This document shows, piece after piece, positions 17,061 through 26,053 of a stretch of DNA of 64,000 nt. How positions within the stretch are numbered: the stretch's first letter is position 1; every line of letters begins with the position of its first letter. Below the pieces are notes generated by a model. It was not told where the DNA came from, ran no database searches, and was given only the letters and a program-made list of their open reading frames with translations. A program made the position numbers and the translations under genes. Location of the stretch: assembly GCF_003479605.1 (NCBI RefSeq), contig NZ_QUHR01000001.1:496001-560000 (forward strand), written 5' to 3'. This stretch comes from Roseburia sp. AF12-17LB. GTDB lineage: Bacteria; Bacillota; Clostridia; Lachnospirales; Lachnospiraceae.

Positions 17061-18734
17061 TTACAGGCTCTGTTTCAGACAGGTTTTGATATCATCGGAA
17101 GCATTGCTGATTGGTTTCAGGTGGAAGGTATCGGTAAGATACTGCAGCACATTTGGACTGATGAAGGCAGGAAGCGTTGGACCTAAATAAATATCATGAA
17201 TGCCAAGGCTTAAAAGGGCAAGCAGGTCAGCAACCGCTTTCTGTTCATACCAGGATATAATCAGTGACAGTGGAAGTCCGTTTACGTCCGTTTCAAAAGC
17301 ATCTGCAAGTGCAGTAGCAATGCGGATGGCAGAGTAGACATCATTACACTGTCCCACATCTAAAAGGCGTGGAAGCCCTGCTACTTCACCAAAATCTAGT
17401 TTATTAAAACGGTATTTTCCGCAGGCAAGCGTTAGAATCATACAGTCAGATGGAACCATTTGGGCAAAGTCAGTGTAGTAATTTCGACCCGGACGGGCAC
17501 CGTCACAGCCGCCGATAAGGAAGAAATGGCGGATTTGTCCGCTTTTAACAGCTTCCACAAGCTGTGGGGCATAGCTTAAGGCAGCGTGGTGTCCGAAACC
17601 TACCAGAATCTCTTTTGCCGGCTGGTCTTCCTGAAAACCGCCAAGTTCAATTGCCTGTTTTATGATTTCACTGAAATCTTTGTCTCCATTTTCTTTCCGA
17701 CCGACATGTTTCACACCATCCCAGCCCACTACATTCGTGCTGTAAATCCTGTCTTTGTAGGAATCTCTCGGGCGCATCAGGCAGTTGGTGGTCATCAGGA
17801 TACAGCCTGGAATGTTGTCAAACTGTTTCTGCTGATCCTGCCAGGCTCCACCGAAGTTACCTATAAGATGAGAATATTTTTTCAGTCCATCATAACCGTG
17901 GCAGGGCAGCATTTCACCATGGGTATAGATGTTGATGCCGGTGCCTTCCGTCTGCTTCAACAGCATTTCCAAATCCTTTAAGTCGTGGCCGGAGACAATG
18001 ATAAATGGCCCCTTTTTAATAGTAACATTTACCTTATGCGGGGAAGGATTGCCATAAATAGTGGTATTGGCATCGTCCAGTTTTTTCATGACTTCAATAG
18101 CCATTTCACCGGTACGCATGGTCAGACGGATCAGGTCTTCGACAGTCAGCCGGTCATCGGTAATGGCTTCTAATGCCAGTATATAAAAGTCATCCACTTC
18201 ATCACTGAAGTAACCTAATTCTCTTGCCTGATGACCATAGGCACTGATACCTTTTAAACCGTAGAGAATAGTCTGACGGAGGGAGCGGATGTCTGGGTCT
18301 AAGGATTTGTCATACATAATGCCCGCCATAGGAGCATCCTTTAACATATCCGTTTTTGAATCCGGCAGATGATAGGTGGCATGGAGTGTGGAATTCGAAA
18401 TTTCACCTACCAAATTGTGAAGTTCTTCTTTGATTTGCTGTGATTGCCGGAGCAGTGCCACATGTACATCTGCATCAAAATTTACATTGGTAAGTGTCGT
18501 AAAAAGTACATTTTCAATAAAGCTTACAATCGATTTGTCCATATGTTGTCCCTGCTCCACCAGCACTTTTCCGTAGCAGCTGATTCCCTTTATCTGAAAA
18601 ATAAGTAAATCCTGCAGGTTGGCAATTTCCGGTGTCTTTCCGCATACGCCAAGCTTTGTACAGCCTTTGCCACCGGCTGTCTGTTCACACTGATAGCAGA
18701 ACATTTCATAATTTAAATCCATGTTATTTCCCAT
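17061..18734 (-). CDS. hcp: Hybrid-cluster protein (Hcp, hydroxylamine / nitric oxide reductase)
   Basis: 557 residues from ATG 18734. The N-terminal cysteines are C-x2-C-x8-C-x5-C (CYQCEQTAGGKGC then CG), the class I spacing of anaerobes that binds the cubane cluster. Hybrid-cluster ligands include GGCDGARPGRNYYTDF and the TLACGKYRFN segment. The reaction is reduction of NO (or hydroxylamine), as protection from nitrosative stress. I chose ATG 18734 because AAGGAG (18743-18748) sits 8 nt upstream; the longer frame to 18827 would read through palindromic element 3. No hcr reductase gene is adjacent. It shares a bidirectional terminator with the HD-GYP gene. Confidence 0.94.
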   Translation of the reverse strand: MGNNMDLNYEMFCYQCEQTAGGKGCTKLGVCGKTPEIANLQDLLIFQIKGISCYGKVLVEQGQHMDKSIVSFIENVLFTTLTNVNFDADVHVALLRQSQQIKEELHNLVGEISNSTLHATYHLPDSKTDMLKDAPMAGIMYDKSLDPDIRSLRQTILYGLKGISAYGHQARELGYFSDEVDDFYILALEAITDDRLTVEDLIRLTMRTGEMAIEVMKKLDDANTTIYGNPSPHKVNVTIKKGPFIIVSGHDLKDLEMLLKQTEGTGINIYTHGEMLPCHGYDGLKKYSHLIGNFGGAWQDQQKQFDNIPGCILMTTNCLMRPRDSYKDRIYSTNVVGWDGVKHVGRKENGDKDFSEIIKQAIELGGFQEDQPAKEILVGFGHHAALSYAPQLVEAVKSGQIRHFFLIGGCDGARPGRNYYTDFAQMVPSDCMILTLACGKYRFNKLDFGEVAGLPRLLDVGQCNDVYSAIRIATALADAFETDVNGLPLSLIISWYEQKAVADLLALLSLGIHDIYLGPTLPAFISPNVLQYLTDTFHLKPISNASDDIKTCLKQSL

Positions 18735-18764
18735 ACGATAATCTCCTTTTATAGAAAATTTTTT

Positions 18765-18900
18765 GGACGATTGCGAAAAGATATATTTTTCTTTCAAAAT
18801 TTTTACTATAGAAGGGCATTTCAGCACAAATTACTTCCAATGCCCTTCTATATTTAAAATTTTTGAAATAAATTCTTACGTTCTTTTTCATAATCGCCTA
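18765..18900. mobile_element. Palindromic element 3 (about 136 bp) in the hcp leader
   Basis: A long inverted repeat. The centre pairs 18792-18820 with 18839-18868 (arms containing ATAGAAGGGCATT / AATGCCCTTCTAT) around an 18-nt loop. Pairing continues outward, with gaps, to the ends GGACGATTGCGAAA and its counterpart TTTCATAATCGCC. These ends match those of elements 1 and 2; the interior does not. Flanks AGAAAATTTTTT (18753-18764) and AGAAAAGTTTAT (18901-18912) agree at 10 of 12 positions, consistent with an old target-site duplication. The element ends 30 nt before the hcp start codon. Confidence 0.7.
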
Positions 18901-18982
18901 AGAAAAGTTTATATATCGGCATTAGCATGAGCCGGGAAAAGGAATATTATGCATGAAGAAATAGAGTAGATAAAATAGAAAG

Positions 18983-19033
18983 TTGACAATGGAATAAAAT
19001 CTGACTAAAATACTTAGGAACCGAACTAATTAG
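18983..19033 (+). promoter_or_regulatory. Promoter and possible operator of the marR-MATE operon
   Basis: TTGACA (18983-18988), 17 bp, TAAAAT (19006-19011). Just downstream of the expected start of transcription is the palindrome CTAATTAG (19026-19033), a plausible autoregulatory site for the MarR protein. Confidence 0.75.
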
Positions 19034-19070
19034 AAATAGTAATAAGTTTAAAGAAAGGAACAGATTTGCC

Positions 19071-19487
19071 ATGGAAACAGGAAAGGTAATTAATAAAATA
19101 TCCAACCGGCTCCGCAGACGTTCTAAGAAAATACAGGAATCTATCGGAATCAGCGGAGCAAAGGGTAACATCTTAAATTATATTCTGGTGGAATCAGAAA
19201 ACCATCCGGTATACCAGAAAGAGATTGAGGAAGAATTTGGCTTGCGTCCGTCTACTGCAACAGAGACTTTAAAGAATCTTGAGCAGGCAGAACTAATCTG
19301 TCGGGTGCCGGAATCAGAGGATGGAAGATATAAGAAGATTGTTTTTACAGAACAGGCGCGGAAGATTGAACATATTCTGCGAAAGGAAATTACGGAATCG
19401 GAAGAACTTTTATTACAGGGAATTAAGGAAGAAGAAAGAAAAGAATTTTTAAGAATTGCCGAGAAGATGCTTCGGAATCTGGAATGA
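19071..19487 (+). CDS. MarR-family transcriptional regulator
   Basis: 138 residues with a winged helix-turn-helix. The recognition region is QKEIEEEFGLRPSTATETLKNLEQAE and the wing is RVPESEDGRYKKIVFTEQ (D-G-R-x-K is the usual wing tip). Helical ends form the dimer. MarR proteins repress neighbouring efflux genes until a ligand binds. Here a MATE transporter gene follows 73 bp later on the same strand, which is the likely target. SD AAAGGA precedes the ATG. Confidence 0.9.
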   Translation: METGKVINKISNRLRRRSKKIQESIGISGAKGNILNYILVESENHPVYQKEIEEEFGLRPSTATETLKNLEQAELICRVPESEDGRYKKIVFTEQARKIEHILRKEITESEELLLQGIKEEERKEFLRIAEKMLRNLE

Positions 19488-19560
19488 GAAATTTAAAGTT
19501 ACAAGAGGCCAATGAGTGTCTTTGGGAAGCAGATTTTACCGGCAGAAAGGAAGGGTTACA

Positions 19561-20889
19561 ATGGACGAAAATGAATTAATGGGCAGCATGAAGGTGTCGA
19601 AGGCAGTAGCAAAGATGGCAATTCCAAGTGTCATCAGCAGTCTGGTTACTGTCGTTTATAATATGGCGGATACATTTTTCGTAGGGCAGACAGGGGATCC
19701 GTTGCAGGTGGCAGCAGTCAGTCTGACGAATCCGATTTTTATATTATTCATGGCATTTGCCAATATGTTTGGTATGGGCGGAAGCGCAGCGGCATCTATG
19801 GCATTGGGCGAAAAGAAGGAAAAAAGAGTAAAGCAGGTTTCTTCTTTTATTACCTATGCATCACTTATCGTGGGAATTGTTTTTGCTGCAATTTTACTGG
19901 TTGGAATGCAGCCGGTTTTACAATTGTTTGGAGCAGATGCAGATACTTATGAACTGGCGAAAGGATACACAACATACATTTCTTATGGTGCACCGTTTAT
20001 TATCTGGTCTGCGGCAGCAAGCTTTGTTGTGCGTGCGGACGGAGCCAGCCGGGAAGCTATGACAGGAAGTATGATAGGAACCGTGGCCAATATTATTTTA
20101 GACCCGATATTTATCAGTGGATTTGGTATGGGTGCAGCAGGCGCAGCCATTGCAACGACTATTGGAAATATAATGGCGAGTGTATATTATCTTTGGTATT
20201 TCTGTAGAAAGAGCAGGAACATGTCTATGGCATTCCGGTATTTTAAATGTGGGGACAGAATTCTGTCCCAGGTATGCTCGGCAGGACTTCCAACAGCTAT
20301 TTTTTCTGCATTGATGAGCATTTCTACGATTATTTTAAACCAGATTCTGGTGGCATATGGAAATGCACCGGTAGCGGCTATTGGAATTGTATTTAAGGCA
20401 AATATGTTTATCACATTTTTACAGATGGGACTGGCAAATGGAGTACAACCGTTATTAGGCTATAGTTACGGTGCAGGGAACAGGGAGCGTTTTATTACAG
20501 TGGAACGTTATACGAAGAAATGCTGTCTGATTGTAGGTGTATTGGCGACAGCACTGTTTTTCTTTTTCCGGGAGCCGATTATCCGCCTGTTTATTTCTGA
20601 TACAGAGGTCATAAATTATGGTGTGGAAATGCTGATTGCTTATATGATTTCCGGTCCGGTCATTGGCATTTTATTTATGAATATGAACTGTATGCAGTCT
20701 ACCGGAAATGCACTTCCGGCAACGATTCTTTCTATATTGAGACAGGGCGTACTTTTGATTCCGGTGCTTTACGGCTTGAATGCATTGCTCGGTCTGCACG
20801 GTGTTATCTACGGACAGGCATTGACGGATTATGTGGCAGTTCTCCTTTCTATTGTAATCTGGCGTTGGAAACGCAGGAAAACTTTATAG
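19561..20889 (+). CDS. MATE-family multidrug/Na+ or H+ antiporter
   Basis: 442 residues with about 12 membrane helices in two homologous halves. The DinF/NorM-like motifs AIPSVISSLVTVVYNMADTF and PIFILFMAFANMFGMGG in the N half are echoed in the C half around the PLLGYSYGAGNRERF segment. Such proteins export cationic drugs or metabolites in exchange for Na+ or H+. I chose ATG 19561 with AAAGGAAGG upstream. An in-frame start at 19516 adds a basic stretch without an SD. It is downstream of, and probably controlled by, the MarR regulator. Confidence 0.9.
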   Translation: MDENELMGSMKVSKAVAKMAIPSVISSLVTVVYNMADTFFVGQTGDPLQVAAVSLTNPIFILFMAFANMFGMGGSAAASMALGEKKEKRVKQVSSFITYASLIVGIVFAAILLVGMQPVLQLFGADADTYELAKGYTTYISYGAPFIIWSAAASFVVRADGASREAMTGSMIGTVANIILDPIFISGFGMGAAGAAIATTIGNIMASVYYLWYFCRKSRNMSMAFRYFKCGDRILSQVCSAGLPTAIFSALMSISTIILNQILVAYGNAPVAAIGIVFKANMFITFLQMGLANGVQPLLGYSYGAGNRERFITVERYTKKCCLIVGVLATALFFFFREPIIRLFISDTEVINYGVEMLIAYMISGPVIGILFMNMNCMQSTGNALPATILSILRQGVLLIPVLYGLNALLGLHGVIYGQALTDYVAVLLSIVIWRWKRRKTL

Positions 20890-20904
20890 GCGAAAATGGT
20901 CAGG

Positions 20905-20933
20905 TTGCCTTTTTCACAGGTTGGTGCTATGCT
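20905..20933 (+). promoter_or_regulatory. Promoter of the TetR-family regulator gene
   Basis: TTGCCT (20905-20910), 17 bp, TATGCT (20928-20933), 38 bp before the start codon. The string GTTGCCTTTTT here (20904-20914) is repeated at 21607-21617 before fucO. Confidence 0.65.
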
Positions 20934-20971
20934 GACGATAGTAGATTGGCAGAGTAAGTGGAGGAGAAGGC

Positions 20972-21541
20972 ATGGAGCAGAATGTTCAGAAAGCAGAACA
21001 GATGAAATACCGGCTGGCAGATGCCATGAAGCAGTGTATGGCGAAGATGCCGATAGAACGGATTACAGTCCGGCAGATTGTGGAACTGAGCGGAACGACA
21101 AGACAGACATTTTACCGTCATTTTCAGGATAAATATGATCTGATAAACTGGTATTTTGACAAAATTTTAGCAGAATCCTTTGAACATATGGGAGAGGGAA
21201 AGACGGTATGTGAGGGGCTGGTAAAGAAATTTGAATATATTGAGCAGGAAAAATTATTTTTCCGGGCTGCATTTAAATCAGACAGCCAGAACTGCTTAAG
21301 AGACCATGATTTTGAACTGATTACCCGGTTTTATACGGATAAAATAGAAAAGAAATCAGGACAGAAATTATCGGAGCATCTTCATTTCCTTCTGGAAATG
21401 TATTGCCAGGGTTCAGTTTATATGACAATTCAGTGGGTGCTTGGAAGAAAGAAGACTACACCGAGGGAACTGGCAAAGGCACTGACGGAAGCGGTGCCGG
21501 CAGAACTGAAAGCAGTATTTGAAAAATTGCAGATGATATAG
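20972..21541 (+). CDS. TetR/AcrR-family transcriptional regulator (DhaS-like)
   Basis: 189 residues. The N-terminal helix-turn-helix is ITVRQIVELSGTTRQTFYRHF, and its form with KYDLINWYF resembles DhaS-type regulators with a TetR_C_8 C-terminal domain. The C-terminal ligand domain is helical. It lies 144 bp upstream of fucO on the same strand and is the best candidate for its regulator. The promoter regions of both genes share an 11-bp string. SD GGAGGAGAAGG precedes the ATG. Confidence 0.88.
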   Translation: MEQNVQKAEQMKYRLADAMKQCMAKMPIERITVRQIVELSGTTRQTFYRHFQDKYDLINWYFDKILAESFEHMGEGKTVCEGLVKKFEYIEQEKLFFRAAFKSDSQNCLRDHDFELITRFYTDKIEKKSGQKLSEHLHFLLEMYCQGSVYMTIQWVLGRKKTTPRELAKALTEAVPAELKAVFEKLQMI

Positions 21542-21685
21542 TGGTGACGGATGATGATTGAGAGTGGAATTTGCCCATGACAGATATTGAAAAATCAAGT
21601 GACAGAGTTGCCTTTTTGTAACTTTTTATTTGTCTTTTTCATTGGTAAAATAGAGGTATCAATAAAGGACAAAGGAGAAGATAAA

Positions 21686-22831
21686 ATGGCAAACAGAATT
21701 ATGTTAAACGAGACTTCCTACCATGGCGCAGGAGCAATTAAAGAAATCGCAAACGAGGCAAAGGCAAGAGCATTTAAGAAAGCATTTGTCTGTTCTGACC
21801 CGGATCTGATTAAGTTTGGTGTAACATCCAAAGTAACCGATGTATTGGATGAAGCAGGACTTGCTTATGAAATCTATTCAGATATTAAGGCAAATCCTAC
21901 CATTCAGAACGTACAGCATGGTGTGGAAGCATTTAAAGCATCAAAAGCAGATTATATCATTGCAATTGGTGGTGGTTCATCTATGGATACATCAAAAGCA
22001 ATTGGTATCATTATTGCAAATCCGGAATTTGAGGATGTCAGAAGCTTAGAGGGTGTAGCTCCGACAAAGAAGCCTTGTGTTCCGATTATTGCTGTACCGA
22101 CAACAGCCGGAACTGCAGCAGAAGTTACCATTAACTATGTAATTACAGATGTAGAGCGTAAGAGAAAATTTGTATGTGTAGACCCGCATGATATGCCGGT
22201 TATCGCAGTAATTGACCCGGAGATGATGTCATCTATGCCAAAGGGACTGACAGCTTCCACCGGAATGGATGCACTGACACATGCCATTGAAGGATATACT
22301 ACAAAGGCTGCATGGGAAATGACTGATATGTTCCATTTGAAAGCGATTGAAATTATCAGCAGATCTTTAAGAAGTGCAGTTGCAAATGAAAAAGAAGGCC
22401 GTGAAGGAATGGCATTAGGACAGTATATTGCAGGAATGGGATTTTCTAATGTAGGACTTGGAATTGCACATTCCATGGCACATACATTAGGTGCTGTATA
22501 TGATACTCCACATGGAGTTGCCTGTGCAATGATGCTTCCAATCGTAATGGAATATAACGCAGAATGCACTGGTGAGAAATATCGTGAGATTGCAAGAGCA
22601 ATGGGTGTAAAAGGCGTAGATGACATGTCTGTAGAAGAATACAGAAAGGCAGCCATTGATGCGGTACAGCAGTTATCTGTAGATGTTGGAATTCCAACAA
22701 AATTAGAGGCGTTAAAGGAAGAAGACTTAGAATTCCTTGCAGAATCCGCTTTTGCTGATGCCTGTGCACCGGGCAATCCAAAGGATACAAATGTAGAGGA
22801 TTTGAAAGCTTTATTCCGTAAACTGATGTAA
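21686..22831 (+). CDS. fucO: Lactaldehyde reductase / propanediol oxidoreductase (iron-containing alcohol dehydrogenase)
   Basis: 381 residues, close along its full length to FucO: it starts MANRIMLNET and contains GGGSSMDTSKAIGII (NAD site) and VPTTAGTAAEVTINYVI. Metal ligands are Asp195 and His199 in GMDALTHAIEG, and the two His of HSMAHTLGAVYDTPHG. It reduces L-lactaldehyde to 1,2-propanediol with NADH in anaerobic fucose or rhamnose breakdown. No sugar kinase, isomerase or aldolase gene is nearby, so it may serve a pathway encoded elsewhere. I chose ATG 21686 after AAAGGAG; 33 upstream in-frame codons have no SD. Confidence 0.93.
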   Translation: MANRIMLNETSYHGAGAIKEIANEAKARAFKKAFVCSDPDLIKFGVTSKVTDVLDEAGLAYEIYSDIKANPTIQNVQHGVEAFKASKADYIIAIGGGSSMDTSKAIGIIIANPEFEDVRSLEGVAPTKKPCVPIIAVPTTAGTAAEVTINYVITDVERKRKFVCVDPHDMPVIAVIDPEMMSSMPKGLTASTGMDALTHAIEGYTTKAAWEMTDMFHLKAIEIISRSLRSAVANEKEGREGMALGQYIAGMGFSNVGLGIAHSMAHTLGAVYDTPHGVACAMMLPIVMEYNAECTGEKYREIARAMGVKGVDDMSVEEYRKAAIDAVQQLSVDVGIPTKLEALKEEDLEFLAESAFADACAPGNPKDTNVEDLKALFRKLM

Positions 22832-22873
22832 TCAGAAGCTTGGAAAATATATTGTAGAAGAAAAAGATAACGG

Positions 22874-22913
22874 ACTCCCGGAGCATCGGAAAAGCGATGT
22901 TCCGGGAGTTCTT
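22874..22913 (+). terminator. Terminator after fucO
   Basis: ACTCCCGGA (22874-22882) pairs with TCCGGGAGT (22901-22909), extended by CATCG/CGATG around GAAAAG, then TTCTTT. Confidence 0.85.
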
Positions 22914-22914
22914 T

Positions 22915-23794
22915 ATGAAAAATTTATTTGCGTCTGATAGGATGGAACCGTATAATGAAATTGGATTGATATTCAATAGAGCATACTTTGTGAAGGGTTT
23001 GAGAGAGGAATCGGAAACAAAGGAGGCTATTAATCTGAACAGCGAAATTACAAATGCAGTAAAAGCTGCAAGAAATCGGGCACAATATGATGAATGTGCC
23101 AAAAGACTCTTAGGACAAAAAAGTATTCTGGCGCATATTTTGGTGAATACTGTGGATGAATTTAAAGGTATGAATCCCAAGGATGTGATACCGTATATTG
23201 AAGGAGAACCACAGGTTGGTGTTGTGCCCATAGAACCGGGCGATATTCTATGTAAGCAGGCTTATTTCATCCCAAAAGGAACGTGATTTTTGGCATTCGG
23301 ATTATGATGACATAAAACGGGTATTTAGTATCTGGATTTGCATGAATATGGATATGAATTCGATGAGTTATATTCATCTGATGAAAGAAGATATCGTAAA
23401 TGAATATGACTGGGAAGGAAATATAGACCTTTTGAATATTGTATTGCTTGGTGTAACAAATGAAGTTCCCAAAAGAGAGGAACGCTATGAGCTGCATCGG
23501 CTGATAAGCACACTTTTGTCAAATGAAATAGAAGCAGAAGAAAAATTAAATATGATAGAACTGGAATATCAGATTCCGGTAAGTGAAGAATTGAGAGAGG
23601 AAGTGAACCTGATGTGTAATCTGAGTGAAGGAATAGAAGAAAGAGCAGCAGAAAAGACATTAAGAGAAACAAATAAAAAAGTAATTACCAATATGCACAG
23701 GAAGGGCTATACCTTAGAACAGATAGCAGAGATTGTGGAAATTAAACCGGAGGAAGTAGGAAAAATCATAGAAGAAGAATCTATGTCAGTATAG
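22915..23794 (+). pseudogene. Decayed Rpn-family (PD-(D/E)XK) recombination nuclease / transposase-like gene
   Basis: Two pieces of one gene. The first (to 23286) carries the family N-terminus ITNAVKAARNRAQYDE and KSILAHILVNTVDEFKGM up to VVPIEPG. The second lies in another frame and resumes at AIFYVSRLISSQKERDF around 23244, runs through DYDDIKRVFSIWICMNMD, and ends at 23794. The middle of the usual roughly 300-residue protein, which holds the nuclease residues, is missing at the junction near 23240-23245, and the frame is shifted. The C-terminal helix-turn-helix-like tail (GYTLEQIAEIVEIKPEEVGK) is intact. It is most likely a dead gene. Its true start is unclear (GTG 22990 or TTG 22999 are possible). 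Confidence 0.85.
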
Positions 23795-23816
23795 AATAGA
23801 GAGAGGAAGTAGAAAA

Positions 23817-24866
23817 ATGGCAACACAGTTAGCGTTTGCAAGTGATTATATGGAAGGAGCACATCCGGCAATTCTAAAAAAGTTAGCGGAGACAAATCTG
23901 ATAAAAAGTGCCGGATACGGACTGGATGAATATTCGGAGGCTGCAAGGGAAAAGATACGAAAAGCCTGCAATGCACCGGAGGCAGAGGTGCATTTTCTGG
24001 TGGGAGGAACACAGACCAATGCCACGGTAATTGATGCCCTGTTGGCATCTTATCAGGGAGTGATTGCGGCAGAGACCGGACATGTCAGCTCCCATGAAGC
24101 AGGAGCTATTGAAGCAGGTGGACATAAAGTATTGACGATTCCACAGACAGATGGAAAAATCAGCGCAGAAAAGGTGGAAGAAGTCTTAAATACATTTAAA
24201 GAGGATGGCAACCGTGCTCATATGGTGATGCCGGGAATGGTATACATTTCCCAGCCGACAGAATATGGAACCTTATATAACCGGCAGGAATTAGAAGCAT
24301 TAAGTAAAGTATGCCGCAGCAATGGTATTCCACTTTATTTAGATGGAGCAAGACTGGCTTATGCACTGGCATGCCCGGCGAATGATGTGACATTAGAAGA
24401 TATTGCAGCATGCTGCGATGCCTTTTATATCGGAGGAACAAAATGCGGTGCATTGTTTGGAGAGGCAGTGGTATTTCCGAAGCCAGGACTTATTCCGCAT
24501 TTCTTTACCATCATAAAACAGCATGGAGCACTGCTTGCTAAGGGACGGATACTTGGCATCCAGTTTGATGTCTTATTTGAAAATGATTTGTATGAGCATA
24601 TCGGAGAGCCGGCAATTGCAGCGGCAGATAAGATTCGGGAAGGCTTAAAGGAAAATGGAATTGAGCTTTATCTGGATGCTCCCACCAATCAGGTATTTTG
24701 CGCGGTAGACAATGCATTTATGGAAAAGCTTGCGCAAAAAGTTGAATTCAGCTTCTGGGAGAAAAAGGATGAGACGCATACGGTAATTCGTTTTGCAACC
24801 AGCTGGGCAACGACAATGGAAGACGTAGATGAGCTGATAAAATTGATTAAACAGATAAATGAGTAG
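23817..24866 (+). CDS. Threonine aldolase family PLP enzyme (low-specificity L-threonine aldolase)
   Basis: 349 residues of the beta-eliminating lyase/threonine aldolase fold. FLVGGTQTNATVIDALL is the PLP phosphate-binding region. YLDGARLAYAL carries the Asp that contacts the pyridine nitrogen, and YIGGTKCGALFG holds the Schiff-base Lys209. It cleaves L-threonine or L-allo-threonine to glycine and acetaldehyde in the cytoplasm. Sequence alone does not settle stereospecificity. SD GAGAGGAAG precedes the ATG. Together with glyA and serS elsewhere in the window it fits glycine/serine metabolism. Confidence 0.9.
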   Translation: MATQLAFASDYMEGAHPAILKKLAETNLIKSAGYGLDEYSEAAREKIRKACNAPEAEVHFLVGGTQTNATVIDALLASYQGVIAAETGHVSSHEAGAIEAGGHKVLTIPQTDGKISAEKVEEVLNTFKEDGNRAHMVMPGMVYISQPTEYGTLYNRQELEALSKVCRSNGIPLYLDGARLAYALACPANDVTLEDIAACCDAFYIGGTKCGALFGEAVVFPKPGLIPHFFTIIKQHGALLAKGRILGIQFDVLFENDLYEHIGEPAIAAADKIREGLKENGIELYLDAPTNQVFCAVDNAFMEKLAQKVEFSFWEKKDETHTVIRFATSWATTMEDVDELIKLIKQINE

Positions 24867-24925
24867 ATGAATGATAGACGGATAAACAGATAATGAATAA
24901 AAAGGATGGAATGAGGATTTAAAAG

Positions 24926-26042
24926 ATGTGGGCAATACTAATGATAGTACTGTTTTTCAGTGCGTTTGCAGGAATCATCTATCTGATAAACCGGATTGGA
25001 AAATTTGGTTTCCTGAATAAAATAACAAAAGGAAAAAAGTGGCTGCGCATCCTAATTAGTGCGGTTTTGGTATGTGGAATCACCGTAATACTCTGGGTAG
25101 CGTGGGGTTCGATGAATGCTATAGTATGCATTCTGCATCTGATTATATTCTGGCTTATCAGTGACGGAATTTTTGCACTGATAAAAAAACGCCGGAAGAA
25201 ATCTTTGAAAAGATATTATGCCGGAGCTGTGGCACTTGTATTTACCATAGGATATCTTGGAAGCGGCTGGTATCTGGCACATCATGTATGGGAGACGGAC
25301 TATCAGATTCAGACGGATAAGGAAGTAGGAAGCCTTCGGGTGGCAGTATTTGCAGATTCCCATGTAGGGACAACTTTTCATGGGGAAGGCTTTGCCGAGC
25401 ATATGAAAACCATAGAGGAGCAGCACCCGGATGTGGTTCTGATTGTGGGAGACTTTGTGGATGATGATACGACAAAAGAAGATATGATAGCCTGCTGCAA
25501 AGCATTAGGAGAGCTTGATACGACTTATGGTGTATATTATGTCTTTGGAAATCATGATAAAGGATATTATCCGCCGGAATACCGGGGCTATGATGGAAAT
25601 GATTTGATAGTGGAATTAGAAAAAAATCAGGTACATGTTCTGCAGGATGAGGTAGAACTGATTGCGGATAAATTCTATATAATAGGAAGACAGGATAAAT
25701 CCGAAGAATATGCAGAAAAAAAGAGCCACAATGGAAGAACTGACGGCAAACCTTGATCCGGATAAATTCTCCATTGTATTAGACCATCAGCCACAGGATT
25801 ATGCAGCGCAGCAGAATGTCAATGTGGATCTGGTTCTTTCCGGACATACCCACGGTGGACAGCTATTCCCGCTGATGACCATTGAGAATCTTACGAAAAT
25901 GACACCGGATGACCGTGTCTATGGATATGAGCAGAGAGAAAATACGAATTTTATTGTAACATCAGGAATTTCCGACTGGGCGATTAAGTTTAAAACGGGA
26001 TGTAAGTCGGAGTATCTTATGATTGATATTGAAGGAAAATAA
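24926..26042 (+). pseudogene. Membrane-anchored metallophosphoesterase, frameshifted at an A7 run
   Basis: The first frame (24926-25756) has N-terminal membrane helices, then ADSHVG, VGDFVDD and GNHDKG, the first metal-binding motifs of YaeI/YkuE-like metallophosphoesterases. After IIGRQDKSEEYAEK the frame runs into a stop. The homologous continuation (KRATMEELTANLDPDKF, then SGHTHGGQLFP with the last metal-binding His residues) is in the +1 frame, ending at 26042. Removing one A from the run of seven at 25716-25722 restores one protein of about 371 residues. Possible causes are a real mutation, transcriptional slippage on the A7 run, or a sequencing error. Confidence 0.85.
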
Positions 26043-26053
26043 AAGAGGTGTAT

